Below, one piece after another: positions 58,201 to 64,000 of a DNA stretch of 64,000 nucleotides (position 1 is its first letter; each line of letters starts with the position of its first letter). The DNA lies in assembly GCF_003054445.1 (NCBI RefSeq), contig NC_042508.1, positions 2,418,001 to 2,482,000 on the forward strand, written 5' to 3'. The DNA is from Pichia kudriavzevii (taxonomy: Eukaryota > Ascomycota > Pichiomycetes > Pichiales > Pichiaceae). The translations under genes and the position numbers were made by a program. Under the pieces are notes generated by a model. That model was not told the DNA's origin, did no database searches, and saw only the letters and a program-made list of their open reading frames with translations.

Positions 58201-59837
58201 ATTGGTGTTGAATGGCAATTATCGATTCTAAATCCATCAAATAATCTGGCAGACATTTTTGAATAATTGATCATTCTTTCCCATAAGTAAGGGGAATCTT
58301 CTGGTTTGGTACCATACCGCAACTTTACACAATCACCCCACACAATAACTTCTCTACGTAAATAAGCTCTAGACTCAGAAGATGCAAAATCCACCAATGG
58401 ATTACCGCCCCATATCCACCCATTGTTTGCTAAAGACCAGACCTTACCATTCTTATCCTCGACTTTGGTAAAATACTGTTCAGTTAAAGGTGCCTTTTTT
58501 GTGACTTCGCCTAGCTTTGGGCCGTTTTCATCCAACCTAAGATATTTAGATCTATTGTATAACTGCGTGCACAGTACTTCATTATCAGCGTCATAGTCAT
58601 GATATAGAGGTAAGTTGATTTCGTCTAAAATTATCTTGGCATTCTCCTTGATTTCGTAAGTTTCAGAGTCAAAGCCATAAATGTTTGCTAAAATATTGGC
58701 AAATTTCTTAATGTCAAGCTTATTTGCAAATCTTTCACCTAGGATATTGAAGTCCTTAACCTTACAATGCTCGACAATGAAATCTGCCAACTTTTTTAGG
58801 TTGGAAGTGGTTTCTTCTGGGATCTCAACCTTCTCAAAAGTTATATTAGGTGACTTCCAGTATTCTTCCAATTCATTAATATGAACTGGAATGTTAATAA
58901 TATAAAACTCCCAAAGCTTTAGTTCACCTAGAACATGGATCTTGATACCATCCATGATCCTTTGTAGGTCATTTTCATTTTCAATATATGGTGAATAGCC
59001 AAAATGCGTCAAGTTCTCACTAAAATCTTGTAAAAGGGAATCCAATTTAATGGCAGGGATCAAATGAGGTGCAGTTTCTTCATTGTAACCAGACTCAGGA
59101 TGCTCTTTTAACCAATCTGAATTGTTAGCCGTATGGTTAAACACGATATCAGTCAATGAGAGTATACCATATTTATCATGTAAGAGATTCACCATTCTCT
59201 TGACATCGTCTTCAGTTCTAAAAACATCGTCAAATTGAAACTGGTCGTAAATGGAATAAGGAGAATTGGACTCACCTCGCTTTTGCAAAGGGGTAAAGTG
59301 GACCATATTGTAACCTTTATCCCTTATATTCTCTAAAAGCGGTATCCAGTCACGATTAAAATCGTTACCAACCCACTTGGAGACCACTGACTGCATGCTG
59401 ATTGAATTGAAAGTCAAGTACTTATTATTGATGAATAGTGAAGGTGGAACAACGAAATTGTAAGTCTCAGAAACTTTTTCAACTTCTTCTTCCTGTGCAT
59501 TCAAGTCAGAGTAGGTAACATAATAGGAGTATGAACCTGGAGAAAAAATTTTGATGTCTAGTTTAACATCTTTGTATATCGAAGTTTCAATGTCATGGGA
59601 GGTGAACTTAAATCTATCAAATTCATCGTGGTAGTTGTTCCTAACGTTAGTCCAAATTTTACCATCGTTACATATCTTCGATCCACTGACTATATAAAAT
59701 CTTAAGGTAAACAGGGGAGCGTCTTCGGGGGCATCCAAATTAGGAGGGCATGCTGGAAACGTTAAGACACCCTTATGGCTGTTTGCAACCACCGGCTCAC
59801 CACGGTCACCGATTCTTAAAAGCACAACTTTGGTCAT
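55230..59837 (-). CDS. GDB1: glycogen debranching enzyme Gdb1
   Basis: Gdb1 has 4-alpha-glucanotransferase and amylo-1,6-glucosidase activities, clearing branch stubs of glycogen. The 1535-residue protein spans both modules: the GH13-like transferase (about 130-650), with nucleophile Asp in FRIDNCHSTPIHVG (about 532) and acid/base Glu in AAELFTGSEEYD (about 565), and the GH133 glucosidase (about 1040-1535), with CWGRDVFISARGLL (about 1076), GGNPWNCGTWMDKMGES and GRNYHQGPEWVWIYGYFIRA. A glycogen-binding N-terminal beta domain precedes them. Length equals S. cerevisiae Gdb1 (1536). The minus-strand promoter holds TATAAAAG about 45 bases before the ATG (59882-59889). Confidence 0.98.
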   Translation of the reverse strand: MTKVVLLRIGDRGEPVVANSHKGVLTFPACPPNLDAPEDAPLFTLRFYIVSGSKICNDGKIWTNVRNNYHDEFDRFKFTSHDIETSIYKDVKLDIKIFSPGSYSYYVTYSDLNAQEEEVEKVSETYNFVVPPSLFINNKYLTFNSISMQSVVSKWVGNDFNRDWIPLLENIRDKGYNMVHFTPLQKRGESNSPYSIYDQFQFDDVFRTEDDVKRMVNLLHDKYGILSLTDIVFNHTANNSDWLKEHPESGYNEETAPHLIPAIKLDSLLQDFSENLTHFGYSPYIENENDLQRIMDGIKIHVLGELKLWEFYIINIPVHINELEEYWKSPNITFEKVEIPEETTSNLKKLADFIVEHCKVKDFNILGERFANKLDIKKFANILANIYGFDSETYEIKENAKIILDEINLPLYHDYDADNEVLCTQLYNRSKYLRLDENGPKLGEVTKKAPLTEQYFTKVEDKNGKVWSLANNGWIWGGNPLVDFASSESRAYLRREVIVWGDCVKLRYGTKPEDSPYLWERMINYSKMSARLFDGFRIDNCHSTPIHVGIAMLDAARKVNPNLYVAAELFTGSEEYDIIFVQKLGISSLIREAMQAHSVSELSRLCHKHGGRPIGSYRWIPLDSIAYPAKKSEYLKSCDEEIKFKSEVPIPPLVTSDEPHALFMDCTHDNEMPAQKRTVEDTLPTAALVAFCSCANGTTMGFDECYPKLLDVVKETRKYSYGKDMGIAKVKKLLSDIRQDIANQSTDDMERNETYVHHENEFITIHRFNAKTCKGYLLVARTKFYQDGDQTLSPIVLHGMKATPQFSYALLDKSYEDGAAKGDGFIHPKKTELLKLDPLKCDFDLDSSTTTIFTPGYFPQGSIAVVATETIGCGSDLDDFVRTGAFEAAKDLTLNDINAILYRCESEERDATNGESGVYYVPGYGPLVYAGIQGWVSLLKNIIENNELAHPLSNHLREGKWALDYVSNRLIPYENDENDIHKFRNWLESRFYRLKDTPNFLIPRFFALIVGVAYEALRFRALQLMSDMIQNSTVFIQSLAMVSVQMVGKTNSASIDPFKQIPSLAAGLPHFSHDFMRCWGRDVFISARGLLLSTERYSVARDHILCFAKTLKHGLIPNLLGSGREPRYNARDAVWFYLQFIQDYIELVPNGSDILKETVKRRFPLDDTYVPFDDPRAFKTESTIEDIIYEVLTRHARGIKYREANAGPQIDSQMRDEGFNVEIHVDWNNGLVFGGNPWNCGTWMDKMGESVCAGNKGYPGTPRDGAAIEINGLMKSAIRFVIELNEKGLFKYDHVINQHGDKVTFKAWDKLLVDNFERCFYIPTHPSEDKNYDINNKAVHRRGIYKDLYKSSKEYEDYQLRGNFPIAYNVAPELFKRKHAYVAIRMTDKVLAGPIGLKTLDPQDHDYRPYYHNGIDNSDFATSKGRNYHQGPEWVWIYGYFIRAFAKLHFEEIDRCTIDKCIPSQYLYQLIWKRLSKHKKWLSESEWSGLTELTNQDGALCPDSCPTQAWSASCILDLYMDVWFEYGRGFRQVDV

Positions 59838-60047
59838 TTGATAAAGAAAGATATTTTGTAAGAGAGATGTGTGTGCCTATGCTTTTATAGTGGATGTAAT
59901 TGAACAAAAAACTTATCCGGACGGTACCAAAGAAAGAAAGACAGGAAACAGGTTATATATATTACTTCTATCATCAGATGTGCATACGATAATGGTTGCC
60001 TTTTCTATCCCATCCCCAGAATTTAAAAATGCGCACACTCTAATTTC
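59838..60047. promoter_or_regulatory. GDB1 promoter
   Basis: A short minus-strand promoter. TATAAAAG is read on the minus strand at 59889-59882. No other motif was recognised. Confidence 0.5.
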
Positions 60048-60941
60048 TCATTGTTTGGGATTTATCGTAAGGATAAGCACGGGTTTCCCGGATATGGTCA
60101 AGTCAATTCGATGGCTTTCCAAAGAACAAAGTGAGATGTCATTCGTGTTTACCTCTGGAAACACTTCCAGGTATGTATGAAGTAGGACGCCAATGTCAAT
60201 CTCGCCTACTGGTTCGTACACCGTGTGGGTTTCTGCAATATGAACGTAAAAATCCGGGGCATCGTATCTTTTCCTCGGTGATAACGAGAGATTGGTATTC
60301 TTCTTTTCCTCAAAAGGAAACGGAAAACATTGGCCCTTAGTGTCTCCTAAGGACCACATATACTGCAGCATAATATAATAAAAATCCGGAATTTTAAGCT
60401 TAATACTGTCCGCCCTTAAAAGTTCTTCACTTGGTCGGTCAATGCATATACCACATTTTAAATCCCATACCTCGATACTTAACGTTTGGAAATTCAATAT
60501 TGCCAACAGTGATGAATCCTTTATAAAAATAGGGTTCTTTGATATAAGCAGAGGTATAACTGATATCCTCTGTTGGACCAACTTCACATTAACGTTTCTG
60601 TTGTTAATCTCGTTACCCAACTGTGTGAGCTTACGTTTACTTCTTTTTAGTAGATAAACCTTCCAAGTCTCATCCCTTTTCCTTTTACAATATAATACTC
60701 CACGATATCCAAACAAATTCAATAAGACAAAAACACACCTTGTTGAACTTGCAGTAATTGACTGGTCCCATTCCCCGTGAAAACTAATATTAAGACTTTG
60801 GCTGAAAATCGTGTTGATTATGTTGAAGAATAAGTCCAATGACTCTGTCGGCCTCTTATTTTCCCGGTAGATATTTGAGGTGTAGAAAACTAAAACAGAA
60901 TGTATTAATAGAAATATGCTAATGTTAAAATGATTAAAACC
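60048..60941 (-). pseudogene. in-frame continuation of the upstream orphan beyond a TGA
   Basis: Directly after the TGA at 60944-60942 the same frame stays open for 297 more codons to TAA at 60048. It has no ATG until far inside (IMLQYMWSLG), so it cannot be an independent gene of that length. The sequence is coding-like: beta-strand patterns such as CVFVLLNLFGYRGVLYCKRK and LLAILNFQTLSIEVWDLKCG suggest a second beta-propeller or C-terminal domain of the preceding protein. Either the gene is broken by one stop (host gene decay or a sequence error), the TGA is read through, or an unusual intron removes it. I could not see a standard GT...branch...AG intron around the TGA. No family is recognised. 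Confidence 0.5.
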
Positions 60942-63281
60942 TCATAAAAGGTTTGACTTTTCAAGCATAAAATAATTGATATAGTCAAGTGCAGACGTTT
61001 TTGAGTCAATGTCAAATTTTTCACTTTTAAAGATCGTCGCAATTGTGACAGTCATACTTAAAGGCTCATCTATCATGATAGCATCTATGATCATGTTCAA
61101 ACTTTGAAAATCAGCAATATTGTCAACCTCCTTCTCCTTGAATAGTACATCCCTGGAAACAAAGAGCCATTGGATAGCTTGAGCCAGCTCAAAGCGGTCA
61201 TACTTACCTCTAAAATCCTTTCTACTTAAAACCTTCAATGCGTCTAGAGCCACTTTCTTCATTGCTCTCTGGTTTTTCAGCAACAGTAGATATGCGCATT
61301 TGATAAGGTAAAGTGCTTTATTTGCGGGGACAATTTCAGAACAAATAGAAAAGCATAGCATCAGTAATATAGAGCTTCGTGTGGTGAGCTTTCTGCTGCA
61401 GATTATGCTTACAATAAGAGGTAGCACTGAAGGCAGAGAAACTAAAATTTCAGATACCAGATACATTGCATAATCGACAATTAACTGTTCGCTTGATCCA
61501 AACAGCTGGCCCAATCTTAGAACAAGTGAGATTGGACGCTGTACATTCTCTACTAAAGATATTGAATGAAAATCCACGTGACTTTTGTTATATATTTTGC
61601 ACAACAACATTAATTCCGGAGAATTTAGTGAACCTTCGCTTGTGAATCTTTGAAACACATTCATGTTATTTTCTTGTGCTATTACCCACTTGTTAGTTAA
61701 GGTTAGTTGCTCTGCAACACTAACTGCCTTTTCAAAGAACTCCTCTAGCGCTGGTATGTCCAAACACCGTGATTTGAAAATTAATAGTCTTGAACCTAGA
61801 TTTTTTTGCCTTGGGATGAGTTCCAGAGAACGCAAGTTTAAAATTTTCTCTTCATCTGTAGATCTAAACTCTATAGTTTTTGTATCTTCCCAATAGGATA
61901 AGCTGAGAATAGTGTCAGTGTCAAAATTTCCTATATCAATGCATTTGATGAAGTGAGGATTAATCGTCAAATTGTAAACCAAGAATCTGACCACTCCTTT
62001 ATGGTCGACTAAAATATAATAATACGGTGAACTATCGTGTTGCAATATCGGACTAAGATCGACCACTTTCAAAGTTTCCGATATGCTAGATATTGTAATG
62101 ATTTCATTGCCTTTTTGGTCTCGGAAAACAAAGTTATCCTTTTCGTACGATATAACCATTTTTTCATCTTGATAAACGGGCCTATTTTCTTGTATAACGA
62201 TTGGTGCAGCAGTAGATGCAGACCATTCCAAACCTATTAGACATCTGGCTACTTTTCCATAGTGCTCAAATATCCCTAAAACAAAGTTATCACTGGGTAT
62301 TATATCTAATAGCCTTCCTTCAGGCTTAATAACAATTGTGTTATTTTCTCGTATCTGCATTAAATATCCGCCATTCATCAGAATATACCCAATCCCTTGA
62401 ATTTGAATAAATTTTGAATATGAGAAGGGTAACAATGAATACATGAAAAGCTCTAAACTGTTCAAGGATACCTTTTCTGTACATCTCAATTCGAATACAG
62501 AAAACCCCTTGTCTTGTAAGAAAATTATTTTACCGGGTGATAGTCTCTCTATACTCCTTAGTAAGCCAAAACTGGCGTCCAAGAAAATCTTTTTGTTGGG
62601 CGTTGCTTCTAAAAGGTGGTAATTGTTTCCATTAATAATTACAACTTGATAATCTCCGTGCTTATCGAAAAGATAGAAGAACGTATCTTGGATTGAAAGT
62701 GAATGAACCGGTCGAAATCTAGGGTAGATTATAGATGACTTTAGTAATAGACGATGAGAGTGCAGATCAAATGTAACTATTTGACAAAAGCTTCCGTTGG
62801 CTTTTAGCAAAATATTGAACCCACAATCATCTAACGATATTATCTCTTGGAATGATACAAATGGCTGAAATAACTCGATTTCTGTGAAAAACAACCCTGA
62901 AAATGCATCTATTATTAGAAGACGTTGACATTTGGTCAAAATGATAAGAAAATTCTGGATTACATGATGTTGCATTATATAAGAAACATTGGGTAGTTCA
63001 ACAATTTTATTAAGAGTGAAATTAGTTGAATCGTAATACAGCACCCGATTTCTGTCTCCTAATAAAACAAAGTCATCAACAGTTGAATATATCTTGAGAT
63101 CCAAGTTTAATAGACAATCATATCTGGTGTGTTTGTAGCCAATGCCAATGAACAATTGGAGATCATCAAAAGGTGTGGTTGTGTGGTCTGGCTTTGGACT
63201 ATTTCCACTACTCACATCATTGAAAGGATCAGTGGCAGTAGATGTATCTGATAAAATGGATGCCAATGGTTGTATCTGCAT
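60942..63281 (-). CDS. hypothetical large protein, beta-propeller-like plus helical domain
   Basis: I do not recognise this 779-residue protein. The first ~480 residues have regular strands with hydrophobic/aromatic alternation (VLLGDRNRVLYYDSTNF, QRLLIIDAFSGLFFTEIEL, FSVFELRCTEK, YILVDHKGVVRFLVYNL), suggesting a WD-like beta-propeller. Residues about 510-770 are helical with HEAT-like hydrophobic spacing (LVLRLGQLFGSSEQLIVDYAMYLVSEILVSL, KALYLIKCAYLLLLKNQRAMKKVALDALKVL). The frame ends in TGA at 60944-60942 and then continues open. With that extension the total (1077 residues) would be propeller, helical solenoid, beta domain, an order used by membrane-traffic and V-ATPase assembly factors. 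This comparison is only architectural. It starts 113 bases from a divergent small gene. Confidence 0.6.
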   Translation of the reverse strand: MQIQPLASILSDTSTATDPFNDVSSGNSPKPDHTTTPFDDLQLFIGIGYKHTRYDCLLNLDLKIYSTVDDFVLLGDRNRVLYYDSTNFTLNKIVELPNVSYIMQHHVIQNFLIILTKCQRLLIIDAFSGLFFTEIELFQPFVSFQEIISLDDCGFNILLKANGSFCQIVTFDLHSHRLLLKSSIIYPRFRPVHSLSIQDTFFYLFDKHGDYQVVIINGNNYHLLEATPNKKIFLDASFGLLRSIERLSPGKIIFLQDKGFSVFELRCTEKVSLNSLELFMYSLLPFSYSKFIQIQGIGYILMNGGYLMQIRENNTIVIKPEGRLLDIIPSDNFVLGIFEHYGKVARCLIGLEWSASTAAPIVIQENRPVYQDEKMVISYEKDNFVFRDQKGNEIITISSISETLKVVDLSPILQHDSSPYYYILVDHKGVVRFLVYNLTINPHFIKCIDIGNFDTDTILSLSYWEDTKTIEFRSTDEEKILNLRSLELIPRQKNLGSRLLIFKSRCLDIPALEEFFEKAVSVAEQLTLTNKWVIAQENNMNVFQRFTSEGSLNSPELMLLCKIYNKSHVDFHSISLVENVQRPISLVLRLGQLFGSSEQLIVDYAMYLVSEILVSLPSVLPLIVSIICSRKLTTRSSILLMLCFSICSEIVPANKALYLIKCAYLLLLKNQRAMKKVALDALKVLSRKDFRGKYDRFELAQAIQWLFVSRDVLFKEKEVDNIADFQSLNMIIDAIMIDEPLSMTVTIATIFKSEKFDIDSKTSALDYINYFMLEKSNLL

Positions 63282-63394
63282 GATTCATTGGGTTGGTTGG
63301 GCATAGTTTAGTTCTGCTAATGTAAAAACAGATGCCACAAGTAAAGGAGTGTCCTTATCGAAAGAGGGAGAAAAAACGTTAACAAGTCCGAGAT

Positions 63395-63637
63395 ATGGAC
63401 ATTTCAGAAAAAAAAAAAAATAGGAAATCCAATTTTTCTGCAGCTTTGAAACGCCGCCATTTAGAACAGTATGGTTCGAATCATCCAGCTAAGACTTTTC
63501 AACATTTGAACGTTGGGGAACAGAGTATCTATTATGACGATAAAGACCTATATGATTGTACAGTAAGAAAAGGTACAAGTTATTACAAAGATAAACAAAA
63601 AGCTCTAAGAAAAGATCGAAGCAAAATGGGAATATAA
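63395..63637 (+). CDS. hypothetical small basic protein, 80 aa
   Basis: An 80-residue, very basic protein with an ATG start: MDISEKKKNRKSNFSAALKRRH then a middle with LEQYGSNHPAKTF and QSIYYDDKDLYDC, ending KDKQKALRKDRSKMGI. The Lys/Arg-rich ends suggest nucleic-acid or ribosome association. It faces the two-part orphan across 113 bases and converges on a YBL028C homologue. The neighbour's predicted nucleolar role and the basic composition both suggest a ribosome-biogenesis protein, but I cannot name a family. Confidence 0.55.
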   Translation: MDISEKKKNRKSNFSAALKRRHLEQYGSNHPAKTFQHLNVGEQSIYYDDKDLYDCTVRKGTSYYKDKQKALRKDRSKMGI

Positions 63638-63735
63638 AATGACCGAGTTAATTCCTCTGGTATTCAGATAAGAGATGGAGATATGCAAAGAGAATTTGGA
63701 GGATAAACTACAAGTGCAAACTAAAGCAAAACAAA

Positions 63736-64000
63736 TCAAAACTTCAAAGACTTGTTCTTCTTTGAGGCCTTTTTCTTTTTGTAGTTAGCTGCCCTAGATT
63801 TTCTCCATCCATGAGTCTTGACATTGACCAACTCTTCTGCTGGTGTCTGTAATGTTTTTGGAGTATCAGTATCCATTTCGTCAGGATCCTTAGAATCGGT
63901 TGCAGTCACTTTGGCTGCTGCCTGTTTCTCCAAGTTTTCCTTCAATTTCTCAGCTAGCCTTTGTGACCTTGATTCTTGGGTTTTGAAATAGTCTGAATTT
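63736..64000 (-). CDS. YBL028C-like nucleolar protein, C-terminal part (gene runs off window)
   Basis: The frame is open on the minus strand from the window edge to TAA at 63736, giving the last ~87 residues. It matches S. cerevisiae YBL028C, a nucleolar protein of the UPF0642 family associated with pre-60S particles: a charged helix (RLAEKLKENLEKQ), an acidic patch DPDEMDTDTP, and the conserved basic end HGWRKSRAANYKKKKASKKNKS. The start lies outside the window. No ATG for a shorter version is seen at the left of this stretch, so the gene is partial only because of the window end. Confidence 0.8.
   Translation of the reverse strand, partial: NSDYFKTQESRSQRLAEKLKENLEKQAAAKVTATDSKDPDEMDTDTPKTLQTPAEELVNVKTHGWRKSRAANYKKKKASKKNKSLKF

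Noticed and set aside
1-64000. LTR elements, transposons, virus-derived or CRISPR-like sequence
   Set aside because: No reverse transcriptase, integrase, transposase, capsid-like frame, long terminal repeat pair or spacer array was seen; the tandem arrays are short host minisatellites.

Overview
This window is nuclear DNA of a budding yeast (Saccharomycotina). The genes are compact, almost all intronless, on both strands, and nearly all are yeast housekeeping families. A CTG codon at a conserved leucine of DBP3 (first Leu of the [11 protein letters not shown] block, about 20417) argues for standard decoding rather than the CUG-Ser code. AT-rich composition and gene content would fit a Pichiaceae-like, non-CUG yeast, but the species is inferred, not shown. 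I saw no LTR element, transposon, virus-derived sequence, tRNA or rRNA gene.

Layout. 0.5-15.2 kb: ERC1-like MATE transporter, VPS27 (ESCRT-0), UBR1 (N-end-rule E3), a tiny GPI wall protein, an MNN1-family mannosyltransferase and OXR1. 15.2-17.3 kb: a gene-poor gap with a broken small reading frame and a splice-donor-like start. 17.3-33.2 kb: CRH1-type wall transglycosylase, DBP3, VTC4, MMM1, ELP5, an orphan, RAD2, YCH1 and PCT1. 33.6-42.6 kb: APL6 (AP-3 beta), TIM13, a mitochondrial-looking orphan, a 76-residue orphan, SSU1 and a thioredoxin-fold protein. From about 35.4 kb this stretch becomes visibly richer in G+C and short tandem repeats. 43.8-53.5 kb: ERG13, ROT1, HSH155, STE4 and TAF14. 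53.5-55.2 kb: a gap with the remains of a Ser/Thr-rich gene. 55.2-64 kb: GDB1, a large beta-propeller-like orphan whose frame continues past one TGA, a small basic protein, and the 3' part of a YBL028C homologue running off the window.

The genes do not form one pathway. Several promoters carry motifs that suit the gene beside them: a Pho4-type CACGTGGG before VTC4, two pheromone-response elements before STE4, paired TCACGTG sites before the sulfite pump SSU1, three tandem HAP-type TAATTGGT boxes before ERG13, MluI boxes before two wall-protein genes, and an RRPE element before DBP3.

I found no clear new multi-gene system. The best leads are the TGA-interrupted two-part protein (60048-63281), the mucin-like repeat domain added to the ER chaperone ROT1, the ERG13 promoter repeat, and the two decayed or cryptic regions (16.1-16.8 kb and 54.1-54.9 kb).
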